Shown here: positions 11,813 through 21,369 of the stretch, piece after piece
Numbering within the stretch: position 1 is the stretch's first letter
How the letters are laid out: every line of letters begins with the position of its first letter
NCBI GenBank assembly: GCA_963205385.1
Contig: CAUJKE010000206.1
Location: 43,659-107,658, forward strand
DNA from: Planctomycetota bacterium
Lineage (GTDB): Bacteria > Planctomycetota > Planctomycetia > Pirellulales > Pirellulaceae
Reading direction: 5' to 3'
Length of the DNA stretch: 64,000 bases
Made by a program: the position numbers and the translations under genes
The notes under the pieces: model-generated
Told to the model about the DNA's origin: nothing
What the model saw: only the letters and a program-made list of their open reading frames with translations
Database searches by the model: none

Positions 11813-12048
11813 ATGCGGGGAATTTGAAACAAATTCAAATTCGGGGAAATTCAAAGGCTCAAAACGAAGAGCGACGACGTAGCGGGTGGACGCGGCTGGA
11901 TTTCGCTCGCGGTTGCGTCGGCTGGCGGCAGTCGGCTGGCCAAAACTTTGACAGCGGGCTGTTCGCTCGGTACGCTACAGTCGTCTCCTGCCTAGGCGTT
12001 TCTGCCCTCAATCACACTCCATCCGCTGGCAAGCGAAGGTCTGGCTGC

Positions 12049-13284
12049 ATGCGTATTTTCCCGCTTTTGCTCGTTGGTCTGGCGTTCGTCGCTGCTGAAT
12101 CGCGCGCCGCCGAGCCGTACTGGAATATGTTCCGCGGGCCGGACGGCTCTGGTCACTTTTTGGCCAAGGACTTGCCCATCGAATTTGGCGAAGGGAAGAA
12201 CGTCATTTGGAAAAACCCTTTGGACGGCAAAGCCTGGTCGAGTCCGGTCGTCTGGGGCGAGCAGGTCTGGGTCACGAACGCCAGTGAGGACGGCAAGCAG
12301 CTCGATGCCGTTGGCTTCAATCTCGAGACCGGCAAGATCATTCACAACATCCGCGTGTTCGATATCGCCGAACCGATGTTTTGCTATCCGTTCAATAGCT
12401 ATGGCAGCCCGACGCCTGCGATTGAAGAGGGGCGTGTGTATGTCAGCTACGGCTCCGCGGGGACGGCCTGCCTCGACACCGCCACCGGCCAAATCCTCTG
12501 GAAGCGGCAAGATCTCAAGTGCGATCACTTCCGCGGTCCGGGGTCGTCGCCTGTGCTGCACGATGGCCTGCTCCTCTTGCAGTTCGATGGATTCGACGTG
12601 CAGTTCGTGGTGGCGCTGGACGCGGCGACCGGCAAGACGCGGTGGATTCGCAAGCGGGCGTTCGACTTCCGCACCGATAATGGCGACAACAAAAAAGGCT
12701 ATGGCACGCCGTCGGTCTTTCGCATCGAAGGGCGAAACGTGGCGGTCTGCCCCGCGGCGGTCGCCACGGAAGCCTTCGATGCCGACACCGGCGAGTTGCT
12801 GTGGACAGTGCGCACCGGCGGGATGAACGCCTCCGCGCGCCCCTTAATGAGTGCTGGGCTGATCTATCTCACCAACGGCATGGGTCGGCTCGTGGTCGTG
12901 AAACCGGGGGTAGGGGACATCACCGCGGACAACATCGTGTGGGATAGCAATAAAGGGGTTTCGAAGCGCACGTCACCGCTGCTCGTCGACGGGTTGCTCT
13001 ATATGGTCACCGATGACGGCATCGCCAACTGCTTCGAGGCCCAGACAGGCGATAAAGTTTGGACGCATCGCCTGGGAGGTGAATTCGCCGCATCGCCGAT
13101 CTATGCCGATGGCAAGATTTACTTTTCGAGCATGGAAGGCGAAGTTACCGTCATCGCCCCCGGCCGCAAATATCACGAACTCGCCAAGAACTCGTTCGAA
13201 GAAGGCTTCATGGCGACCCCGGCTGTGGCTGGAAACTCGTTGATCTTCCGAACGAAGAAGGCCGTGTATCGGGTAGGGAAGTGA
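12049..13284 (+). CDS. Secreted PQQ-like beta-propeller protein
   Basis: Signal peptide MRIFPLLLVGLAFVAAESRAAEP; 'WNMFRGPDGSGHF', 'GKAWSSPVVWGEQVWVTNAS', repeated propeller blades. Confidence 0.88.
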   Translation: MRIFPLLLVGLAFVAAESRAAEPYWNMFRGPDGSGHFLAKDLPIEFGEGKNVIWKNPLDGKAWSSPVVWGEQVWVTNASEDGKQLDAVGFNLETGKIIHNIRVFDIAEPMFCYPFNSYGSPTPAIEEGRVYVSYGSAGTACLDTATGQILWKRQDLKCDHFRGPGSSPVLHDGLLLLQFDGFDVQFVVALDAATGKTRWIRKRAFDFRTDNGDNKKGYGTPSVFRIEGRNVAVCPAAVATEAFDADTGELLWTVRTGGMNASARPLMSAGLIYLTNGMGRLVVVKPGVGDITADNIVWDSNKGVSKRTSPLLVDGLLYMVTDDGIANCFEAQTGDKVWTHRLGGEFAASPIYADGKIYFSSMEGEVTVIAPGRKYHELAKNSFEEGFMATPAVAGNSLIFRTKKAVYRVGK

Positions 13285-13307
13285 GAAATGCCCCGTTCCC
13301 AAATAGA

Positions 13308-13346
13308 GAACCGCCGCTGAAACGCAAGTTGTTTCAGCGGCGGTTC
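13308..13346 (+). terminator. Long perfect hairpin downstream of the PQQ propeller gene
   Basis: GAACCGCCGCTGAAAC-gcaagtt-GTTTCAGCGGCGGTTC, a 16-bp perfect stem with 7-nt loop; weak U tract. Confidence 0.6.
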
Positions 13347-13456
13347 GTTCTCGGCGACTAGCGCCATCTCACGGAGCCACGGGCCATCGCCACGGGGGAG
13401 CGGGTTGCTGGAGGGCCAACTTCAGACAGCACGCGGCTCACTTGATGGAATAGTTG

Positions 13457-13475
13457 GCCACACTTAAAGTGTGGC
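13457..13475 (-). terminator. Compact hairpin at the 3' end of the DUF1328 gene
   Basis: GCCACAC-ttaaa-GTGTGGC directly after the minus-strand stop at 13478. Confidence 0.45.
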
Positions 13476-13477
13476 GG

Positions 13478-13648
13478 CTAAACCACCGGACGGCGGACAC
13501 CGCCGAAGATCAAGCTGACGATAAACATGATGAGAAAGACGAAGAACAAAATCTTCGCAATCCCGGTCGCGGCTCCTGCGAGGCCGCCAAAGCCAAGCGC
13601 CGCGGCAATTAAAGCGATCACCAAAAATGTTAAAGCCCAAGACAACAT
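13478..13648 (-). CDS. DUF1328-family small membrane protein (56 aa, absent from the ORF track)
   Basis: Manual reverse-complement translation: [56 protein letters not shown], preceded by AAAGGAGACAGTC. Confidence 0.92.
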   Translation of the reverse strand: MLSWALTFLVIALIAAALGFGGLAGAATGIAKILFFVFLIMFIVSLIFGGVRRPVV

Positions 13649-13698
13649 GACTGTCTCCTTTCACCAAACCAGAAGGTACGGTTCCAAACACGATGCGG

Positions 13699-13848
13699 TT
13701 AAAACAACAGCAACAAAATAAGCACGATCACCAAGATCGTCCCGAGTCCGCCGCTCGGGCCATAGCCCCAATTGCGGCTATACGGCCAGGCTGGTAACGC
13801 TCCCACGAGCAGCATCAACAGCAAGATTAAAAGTAAAAGTTCGAACAT
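13699..13848 (-). CDS. DUF3309-family small membrane protein (49 aa, absent from the ORF track)
   Basis: Manual reverse-complement translation: MFELLLLILLLMLLVGALPAWPYSRNWGYGPSGGLGTILVIVLILLLLF*, preceded by GGAAAGGAGAGTCCG; 'ALPAWPYSRNWGYGPSGGLG' is the family signature. Confidence 0.92.
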   Translation of the reverse strand: MFELLLLILLLMLLVGALPAWPYSRNWGYGPSGGLGTILVIVLILLLLF

Positions 13849-14237
13849 CGGACTCTCCTTTCCCGCAACAGTGGATTGGCCTCGAACTGTCGTTCTCTGC
13901 TGGCCGTTATCACTGTCACGACAGGAAGTAGTGCACGCTGCGTGCCAAACTCGGCGAATTGATGCAAGTCGTTGCAGCGGCAGGAGCTAAGCCGTTTTGA
14001 AGCGCGCCGCGAGTTGCGTCTTTGCTGATTCGTCAACGAGCACCTTGGTGGCTGGGACGTCATCGCGCCGCCGCTCGGAAAGGAAGCCAAAGCCACATCG
14101 CATTGCTTAAGTTCTTGACAGCCAAAGCGTTACACGAATGCGGGCCCGTTTGGCATCAAACCTGCTCTGTAATACTCGCGCACGCAGGCAACGCGACAAC
14201 GCTAACCTGCGTTTCTCTACGCGAAAGGAGCAAAGTC

Positions 14238-14588
14238 ATGCGCGAGTTTTTAGGAAGCCTGGCCATCTTGGCCATCATCATCTTTGCTGGCTTGTATTTT
14301 GCCGGCTGGTTGACCTACGAACAGTCCGACAGCGCGGCTACCATCGAAATCAAAACGAAAGCGATCCAAGAAGCCGCAGATCATGCCGTCGCTGAAGGCG
14401 AAGCCATCATCGATAGCGCGACTCAGCAAGCTGCGCAGAACGATAGTGAAGCAACGTCCCATGATGCTACAGTCGAGAAAGTCGAAATAGCACTGCCGCA
14501 AAATCGTGAGCACAGCACTGACCAGAACCGCGTCATCCGTCATACGACGGACGCAGAACATCCCGTGACGACAACTTCGCCTGAGTAA
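14238..14588 (+). CDS. Small single-TM hypothetical protein
   Basis: GCGAAAGGAGCAAAGTC ATG; MREFLGSLAILAIIIFAGLYFAGWLTYEQSD followed by a charged helical tail. Confidence 0.6.
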   Translation: MREFLGSLAILAIIIFAGLYFAGWLTYEQSDSAATIEIKTKAIQEAADHAVAEGEAIIDSATQQAAQNDSEATSHDATVEKVEIALPQNREHSTDQNRVIRHTTDAEHPVTTTSPE

Positions 14589-14639
14589 CGGCGAATTGCA
14601 TGGCGTCATCGTTTTTGAGAACCGCAGGAGAATCACAGC

Positions 14640-14897
14640 ATGAAGTTTGTCGTTTCGAAGTTGCTCCTAGCAAGTCTATTTGTCATGGGGATCGCGGCCA
14701 TCGGTTGCGATGGGCGTCCGGTCGCCGGACCTACGCAGGATAAAGCGAAAGTCGATGTGGATGTCGGCGGGGGAAAAGGAGTGCAAGTGGATGTCGAGGG
14801 GCGTGAACCAGCCGATCCGACCAGGCGTAAAGCCGATGTCGATGTGGATATCGGCGGCGGCAAAGGAATCAATGTGGATGTGAACAAAGAGCCGTAG
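14640..14897 (+). CDS. Small lipoprotein with an internal duplicated VDV-GGGKG repeat
   Basis: MKFVVSKLLLASLFVMGIAAIGC lipoprotein signal; repeats KVDVDVGGGKGVQVDV and KADVDVDIGGGKGINVDV. Confidence 0.75.
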   Translation: MKFVVSKLLLASLFVMGIAAIGCDGRPVAGPTQDKAKVDVDVGGGKGVQVDVEGREPADPTRRKADVDVDIGGGKGINVDVNKEP

Positions 14898-15068
14898 ACG
14901 CCGCGTCGCATCTATCGGCGGGAAACCGATGTGGAACAACAGTCACCGTTACCAGCGGTGGACGGTTCCCAGCGCCTGCAGGCGTTGGTCGTTCGCAAGA
15001 ATGGCCGACGCCTCAGGCGTTTCTTGCCCTAGCCTGCAGCACTTACCGCCGCCTCCTACACCGCGACC

Positions 15069-16178
15069 TTACAACTTGAGTTCCAGCGGAAAATCCGATA
15101 GCAGCTCAATTCCCTCATCCGTCACGAGGTAGTCGTTTTCCAACCGCATGCCAGCTTGCAGTTCGGGTGCATACAGCCCCGGTTCGCAGGTAAAGACGTC
15201 GCCGACTTCAAACGTGTCGTCCCAGTGCGGGTTGAGATGGGGCGTTTCATGCGGAAAGAGGCCGATGCCGTGACCGAGGTGGTGCACGAACTTGCCGTGC
15301 GGAGCACGATCGAGCATCGCCTGGACTTCGTGAAACAGCGTTTTGCAACTCTTACCCGGTTTGACAGTCGATTCGATATGCCGAAAGACTTCTTGAATTG
15401 CGTTCCATGCGGATTGCTGCGCGGCGCTAACATCCGTCACGGCGATCGCGCGGCAGTTATCGGCGAAGTAGCCACGGAAGGCGGGGCCGAGGTCCAAAAT
15501 GTAAAGCTCGCCTGGCTGCGCCACACGGCCATGGCGCGGCGGGCCGCCCATCGCCCCACAAGCGTAATCGTTCCCCGTGCCGGTCAGCATCTCGCCATAC
15601 TCGCGCACGGCCACGGCTTGAAGTTCGTTGAAGACCTCCAGTTCGCTCACGCCCGGCTCAATCATCTCCCGCGCGCGCTCATACATCTTGCCGGTCGCCG
15701 CGATCGCCTTTCGCAGTCGCGCAAGTTCATCGGGATCTTTCTTGCGGCGCAGTTGATACAGTTCCGGTTCCAAATCGACAAGCTCTCCCCCCAGCGGCGC
15801 GAGATGCTGCGTGAAACAAGAGAACTCCACCGCCAGGCGCTTGGGCTTCCGGTCCGCGAGCGCGTCGAGCAGCACTTGCGCCGCGGCCTGGCGTTGATCG
15901 TTGCGGAGCGTGGAATGCCACTGCGCCGCATAGGTGCGAACGTCATCCGCCGCAGCGACCGCAGGCGGTTCGTTCGGCGCGATCAGCGTCATTCGCCCGT
16001 CGCTCGCGAGCGCCGCCAGCGGAGAATGCGTCCACGCGAACCGCGGCCCCGCCAGATACTGCACATGTTCATGCAGACCAACAATCGCCACATCCGCCCC
16101 CAGTCGCTCCATGACCCTCAACACCCGCTGTTGGCGAGCACGACAAGCGGTGACATTGATCTCATAAGACTCAGCCAT
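15069..16178 (-). CDS. M24-family metallopeptidase (Xaa-Pro peptidase-like)
   Basis: 'LDLGPAFRGYFADNCRAI', 'HHLGHGIGLFPHETP', 'FTCEPGLY' metal-ligand regions. Confidence 0.92.
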   Translation of the reverse strand: MAESYEINVTACRARQQRVLRVMERLGADVAIVGLHEHVQYLAGPRFAWTHSPLAALASDGRMTLIAPNEPPAVAAADDVRTYAAQWHSTLRNDQRQAAAQVLLDALADRKPKRLAVEFSCFTQHLAPLGGELVDLEPELYQLRRKKDPDELARLRKAIAATGKMYERAREMIEPGVSELEVFNELQAVAVREYGEMLTGTGNDYACGAMGGPPRHGRVAQPGELYILDLGPAFRGYFADNCRAIAVTDVSAAQQSAWNAIQEVFRHIESTVKPGKSCKTLFHEVQAMLDRAPHGKFVHHLGHGIGLFPHETPHLNPHWDDTFEVGDVFTCEPGLYAPELQAGMRLENDYLVTDEGIELLSDFPLELKL

Positions 16179-16444
16179 GACAATCTTCGGAAAACGTGTG
16201 ACGAAAACAGCAGCCGCCCAGCCAGCAGGCATCGGGTATCGTAAGGAACCAGGCGAATTCGTACAAGGATGAAGCGGCGCCGTCACAATCAGGCGTTCCG
16301 AGTTTTTGGAAGGCCTCGTCAAGCGTCTGTATTCCCTGGGGTCGATTTCCTTGCCTGATGATCACGATTCGGCTACGCTAAAGTCTTGCGGGAACATCGG
16401 TTTCTGACCTCCCCTCGCTGGCGCAAACTCCCTCCTAGCCGCTC

Positions 16445-18862
16445 ATGCTGATCGCACGCTTATTTCGCGGGTCGCTGCGCCCCGCTCTGGTCGCTCTGAT
16501 GCTAGTCTTCTTCGCGGCGGGGTCATTACGCGCTGCCGAACCGGTCGATTACGCGCGCGATATCAAGCCGCTGTTGGCTGCGAATTGCTTTCAGTGTCAT
16601 GGGCCGGACAAGCAAGAGTCTGATCTGCGTCTGGATGCCGGGCGGTCGATTCTGGCGGGCGGCAATAGCGGCCCCGCGGTTGTGCCGTCTCACAGTGACG
16701 AGAGCCTGCTGATTCAGGCTGTCGAAGGCGAGGCGGATGTGGTCAGCCGGATGCCGCCGGAGGACGAAGCGGAGCCGCTCGCCGCGGAACAAATCGCGCT
16801 CTTACGGCGCTGGATCGACGCCGGGGCGAAGTTTCCGGAAGATGACGCTCCGCTCGCCGCGAAACAGCGCAATGTCGACCATTGGTCGTTTCAGCCGATA
16901 GCCCGCCCCGCGCCGCCGCCGGTGACGAATCGCGCTTGGGTCGCGTCCCCGATCGATGCGTTCGTTCTGGCCAAACTGGAAGCAGCGCAGATTCAGCCCT
17001 CGCCGGCGGCCGATCGCGTGACGCTCATCCGCCGCCTCTCGCTTGACTTGATTGGCCTCTTGCCGACGCCTGAGGAAGTGCAGGCGTTTGTCGCCGACGA
17101 GCGCCCCGACGCTTATGAACGACTGGTGGACCGCCTCTTGGCTTCGCCCCGCTATGGCGAGCGGTGGGGCCGGTTGTGGCTCGATCAGGCTCGCTATGCC
17201 GATTCGCATGGTTACACGAACGATGGCCCGCGCTCGATCTGGCCGTATCGCGACTACGTGCTGCACGCCTTCAATCGCGATCTGCCGTTCGATCAATTCA
17301 CCATCGAGCAACTCGCAGGCGACTTATTGCCCGATGCGACGGCGGAGCAGATCGTCGCGACCGGTTTTCATCGCAACACCCAAATCAACGACGAAGGGGG
17401 AAGCGACGCCGAGCAGTACCGCGTCGAAGCGGTTGTCGACCGCGTCTCCACCACCGGCATCGTCTTCATGGGACTGACCTACGGCTGCGCCCGTTGCCAC
17501 GATCACAAGTTCGACCCCATCAGTCAACGCAACTTCTACGAAATGTTCGCGTTCTTCAACAGTCAGGACGAACCGAACTACGACGCGCCGCTGGTTGCTC
17601 CGAATGCATCCAAACTTCCCGCGCAGCGCGAAGAAATTAGTCGCTTCGCAGCGGCGCTGAAAGCGCTCGACGCCAAGGCCGACAACGCGGAGCAGGCCAA
17701 GCAGGAGCTCACGGCCAGGCTTGATGCCGCCAAGAAGCAAGAAGCGGCTATTCGCGCCCGCGAGTTCGCGAGCACGATGGTCCTTCGCGAGCGCAGCCAG
17801 CCGCGTGAAACCTATGTGCATATTCGCGGCGAGTTCTTGCGCAAAGGCAAACCCGTCACGACCGCGACGCCGGAATTCCTCCCCCCCTTGAAGCCCAGCG
17901 ACAACTCCGCGGGCAGCGTTCCCACCAGCCGGCTCGACTTGGCGCGGTGGCTCGTGGCGGACGAACATCCCCTCACGCCGCGGGTGATCGCCAATCGCCA
18001 ATGGCAAGCGTTCTTTGGCCAAGGGCTGGTCCGCACCGACAACGACTTTGGCCTGCAAGGGGAGAATCCTTCGCATCCAGAATTGCTCGATTGGCTCGCT
18101 CGGTCGCTGCTCGACCACGACTGGAGTCTCAAAGCGTTGCATCGTGAGATTGTGTTATCCGCGACCTATCAACAAGCCTCGACGGCGCGTCCCGAACTGG
18201 AGCCGATCGACACCAACAATCGCCTCCTCGCGCGGCAAAACCGTTTGCGCTTGGATGCCGAGTTGATTCGCGACGCGGCCCTTACCGCCGCCGGGCTCCT
18301 CTCCACCAAGATGCACGGCGCGAGCGTCTTCCCGCCCCAACCGGCCGGCGTGATGCAACGCACGCGCAACCCCGGCCGCAAGTGGAATACCAGCACCGGC
18401 GAAGATCGTTATCGCCGCGGGCTGTATACGTTCTTCTGGCGTTCGACGCCACATCCGTTCCTCAAGTCGTTCGATGCTCCTGATTCGAATACCGCCTGCA
18501 CGCGCCGCGAGCGCTCGAACACGCCGATCCAAGCGTTGACGCTGCTCAACGATGAAGCCTTTGTGGAAGCCTCGCAGATGCTGGCCTTGCGCTTGTTACG
18601 CGCGTTGCCTGAAGGCGACGATCCCGCGCGTATCGATCAACTCTTCCGCTGGTGTTTGTGCCGCGAACCAGGTTCCGCGGAACGCGCTGCCGTCGAGGAA
18701 CTTGTGCAAGCCGAACGTCAGGCGTCTCAGGCATCCAAACCGGAATTGACGTTCATTACCGCGCAGCAGTTGCCGGAAAGTGTTACGGCGCAAGAAGCCG
18801 TCGTCTGGGCGACGGTCGCGCGGGCGATGCTGAACCTTGACGAATTCATGACGCGCGAGTAA
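16445..18862 (+). CDS. Planctomycete cytochrome protein with DUF1549 and DUF1553 (PSCyt1-PSCyt2-PSD1)
   Basis: 'VDYARDIKPLLAANCFQCHGPDKQESDLRLD', 'ERWGRLWLDQARYADSHGYTND', 'NRQWQAFFGQGLVRTDNDFGLQGENPSHPELLDWLA'. Confidence 0.96.
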   Translation: MLIARLFRGSLRPALVALMLVFFAAGSLRAAEPVDYARDIKPLLAANCFQCHGPDKQESDLRLDAGRSILAGGNSGPAVVPSHSDESLLIQAVEGEADVVSRMPPEDEAEPLAAEQIALLRRWIDAGAKFPEDDAPLAAKQRNVDHWSFQPIARPAPPPVTNRAWVASPIDAFVLAKLEAAQIQPSPAADRVTLIRRLSLDLIGLLPTPEEVQAFVADERPDAYERLVDRLLASPRYGERWGRLWLDQARYADSHGYTNDGPRSIWPYRDYVLHAFNRDLPFDQFTIEQLAGDLLPDATAEQIVATGFHRNTQINDEGGSDAEQYRVEAVVDRVSTTGIVFMGLTYGCARCHDHKFDPISQRNFYEMFAFFNSQDEPNYDAPLVAPNASKLPAQREEISRFAAALKALDAKADNAEQAKQELTARLDAAKKQEAAIRAREFASTMVLRERSQPRETYVHIRGEFLRKGKPVTTATPEFLPPLKPSDNSAGSVPTSRLDLARWLVADEHPLTPRVIANRQWQAFFGQGLVRTDNDFGLQGENPSHPELLDWLARSLLDHDWSLKALHREIVLSATYQQASTARPELEPIDTNNRLLARQNRLRLDAELIRDAALTAAGLLSTKMHGASVFPPQPAGVMQRTRNPGRKWNTSTGEDRYRRGLYTFFWRSTPHPFLKSFDAPDSNTACTRRERSNTPIQALTLLNDEAFVEASQMLALRLLRALPEGDDPARIDQLFRWCLCREPGSAERAAVEELVQAERQASQASKPELTFITAQQLPESVTAQEAVVWATVARAMLNLDEFMTRE

Positions 18863-18867
18863 CCGCC

Positions 18868-20310
18868 ATGCCACATCTGCCCCTCGAACTCCGCCAATAC
18901 CTCACAAACGCCGCGCGGCGCGACTTTCTCTATCACTGCGGTCTGGGCCTGGGTTCGCTGGCGCTCGGCGCGATGCAGGCCCAAGCCGCGGCGCCTGCGA
19001 CAAGCAATCCCACCGCGCCGCGCCCGCCCCACTTTCCCGCTAAAGCCAAAGGGGTGATTCAGCTCTTCATGGCCGGCGGACCGAGTCAACTCGAACTGTT
19101 CGACTACAAGCCGAAGCTCCAGGCGTTGCACGGCAAGCCGGTGCCGCAGTCCTACCTCGAAGGCAAACGCTTCGCATTTCTCAAGCCCAATGCGACGCTC
19201 CTCGGCACGAAACGCAAGTTCGCCCAACATGGCGCCAGCGGCGCGGAACTCTCGGAACTCTTGCCCCATACCGCAAAAATCGCCGACGATATCGCCATCG
19301 TCCGCACGATGCACACCGACAACTTCAATCACGGCCCGGCCAAGCTCATCGCCCAAACCGGCTTTCAAAACTTCGGCGCGCCGACGTTCGGCTCCTGGCT
19401 CCTCTACGGGCTCGGCAGTGAAAGCGAAAACCTCCCCGGCTACGTCGTGCTCCTCTCCGGCCCGCGCGGGCCACGCGGCGGCGCGTACCTCTGGTCCAAC
19501 GGGTTTCTCCCCAGCCATCTGCAAGGAACGCCGCTACGTTCCTCCGGCGAGCCGATCCTCAATCTGGCCAACCCCGCCGGCGTCGATGCCGCGCGGCAAG
19601 AGCGCACGGTGCAAACGATCGCGCGCCTCAACGCCCTGCGTCACGCGGTCACCGGCGATGACGAAATCGCCGCCCGCACCGCGAGCTATGAACTCGCGTT
19701 TCGGATGCAGACCAGCGCGCCGGAATTGGTGGATATTTCGGACGAAACGCAAGAAACGCTTGATCTTTACGGCGTGAAGCCGGGCGAGTCGTCGTTCGCG
19801 CACAACGTGCTACTCGCGCGGCGACTCATCGAGCGCGGCGTCCGCTGCGTCACGCTCTTTCACACCGACTGGGATCATCACGGCGGCGGTGAAAACCTCG
19901 AAGGCTACCTCGACAAGCTCTGCCGCGAGACCGATCAACCCTGCTCGGCGCTGGTGCAAGATCTCAAGCGCCGCGGCATGCTCGACGACACGCTGGTCGT
20001 CTGGGGTGGCGAATTCGGCCGCACGCCGATGGGCGAAGTTCGCGCCACCGTCGGCCGCGATCACCATATCGACGCCTACACCATCTGGCTCGCAGGGGGC
20101 GGTGTTCGCGGCGGCCAAACGCTGGGGGCCACCGACGAACTCGGCTTCTACAGCGAAGATGGCAGCGACCGCCACCACGTCCACGACCTCCACGCCACCA
20201 CACTGCACCTCATGGGCCTCGACCACGAACGCCTAACATTCAAGCACCAAGGCCGCAACTTCAAGATCACGGACGTGGCCGGCGAAGTGATTCAGCCGCT
20301 GGTGGGTTAA
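18868..20310 (+). CDS. DUF1501 domain-containing protein
   Basis: 'RRDFLYHCGLGLGSLALG', 'LFMAGGPSQLELFDYKP', 'GGEFGRTPMGE'; follows the DUF1549/1553 gene by 5 bp. Confidence 0.96.
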   Translation: MPHLPLELRQYLTNAARRDFLYHCGLGLGSLALGAMQAQAAAPATSNPTAPRPPHFPAKAKGVIQLFMAGGPSQLELFDYKPKLQALHGKPVPQSYLEGKRFAFLKPNATLLGTKRKFAQHGASGAELSELLPHTAKIADDIAIVRTMHTDNFNHGPAKLIAQTGFQNFGAPTFGSWLLYGLGSESENLPGYVVLLSGPRGPRGGAYLWSNGFLPSHLQGTPLRSSGEPILNLANPAGVDAARQERTVQTIARLNALRHAVTGDDEIAARTASYELAFRMQTSAPELVDISDETQETLDLYGVKPGESSFAHNVLLARRLIERGVRCVTLFHTDWDHHGGGENLEGYLDKLCRETDQPCSALVQDLKRRGMLDDTLVVWGGEFGRTPMGEVRATVGRDHHIDAYTIWLAGGGVRGGQTLGATDELGFYSEDGSDRHHVHDLHATTLHLMGLDHERLTFKHQGRNFKITDVAGEVIQPLVG

Positions 20311-20343
20311 GAACGAAGAGAACGATGGTTTGCGACCAAGACC

Positions 20344-20364
20344 CCATCCGGCTCGCCCGGATGG
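20344..20364. repeat. Dispersed hairpin element, copy 1
   Basis: GACCCCATCCGG-ctcgc-CCGGATGGTGA; 8-bp stem, 5-nt loop. Confidence 0.5.
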
Positions 20365-20662
20365 TGAATCAGTTGGCGAGCTAGGCGCGCATGGGATTAT
20401 GGGACATGGCTCTGTCCTCCTAGGAATTCGGCCGGAGTGTATATCAACAGACCAGGATACCCAAGCTCCGCAAGCGTTTTGTAGACCCGCGGCAGGGTGT
20501 GTGCGTTGGCAATGTGACGACAATTCTGAATCAATAGAAATTGTACCCCGCCGACTGCCGCAGCTCACAAACACCGCCGCACCGCCGCCAAACGATCGCT
20601 AATATGCTACGATACGACTACTAGCCAATGCTTTACCAACGCCAAATGTTCACCATTCTTCC

Positions 20663-21325
20663 ATGCCGCGCACCATTGCCATTGGCGACATTCACGGTTG
20701 TTCCGCGGCGCTGGCCGCGGTGCTGGATGCCGTGGCGCCGACGCCGGCCGATACGATCGTCACGCTGGGGGACTATATCGACCGCGGGCCGGATAGTCGG
20801 GGCGTGATCGCGCAGCTCATCAAGCTGAAAGAGCGCTGTCAGCATGTGGCCCTGCTGGGGAATCACGAGATCATTTTGCGGGATGTGAGCGAGGGACGCG
20901 CGCCGCTGGCGTTTTGGCTGGAAGCTTGCGGCGGCGAGGCGACGCTGGCCAGTTATGGCGGAGCGCTCGATTCGATTCCCGCCGAGCACTGGGAGTTCCT
21001 CAACAGTTGCCGCAAGTATTATGAAACCAAAACGCACATCTTTCTGCATGCGAACTACGCCCCTGCGCTTGCGCTCGACAAGCAACCGGACGAACTCTTG
21101 TTCTGGATGCATCTGCTGCGGATTCCAGCGCCGCATATGTCCGGCAAGCAGGTCATTGTCGGGCACACGCCGCAACGCGATTGCCAGATCCTCAACGCCG
21201 GCCACGTGGTCTGCATCGATACCTGGTGTTGCGGCAATGGCTGCCTCACCGCTTACGATGTCGCTACGCAGGCAGTCTGGCAGGCGGACAAGAGCGGCGT
21301 GCTCACAAAGTCGCCTGCACAGTGA
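20663..21325 (+). CDS. Metallophosphoesterase / PPP-type serine-threonine phosphatase
   Basis: GDIHG, GDYIDRGPDS, GNHE motifs; terminal GHT. Confidence 0.95.
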   Translation: MPRTIAIGDIHGCSAALAAVLDAVAPTPADTIVTLGDYIDRGPDSRGVIAQLIKLKERCQHVALLGNHEIILRDVSEGRAPLAFWLEACGGEATLASYGGALDSIPAEHWEFLNSCRKYYETKTHIFLHANYAPALALDKQPDELLFWMHLLRIPAPHMSGKQVIVGHTPQRDCQILNAGHVVCIDTWCCGNGCLTAYDVATQAVWQADKSGVLTKSPAQ

Positions 21326-21369
21326 CTCTTGCGCGCAATGACTCGTCTGCGCAATGACGCGCTGCCGCT

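Noticed and set aside
15156-16244. 362-aa ORF antisense to the M24 peptidase
   Set aside because: Arg/His-rich mirror frame; sense strand has conserved metal-binding motifs.
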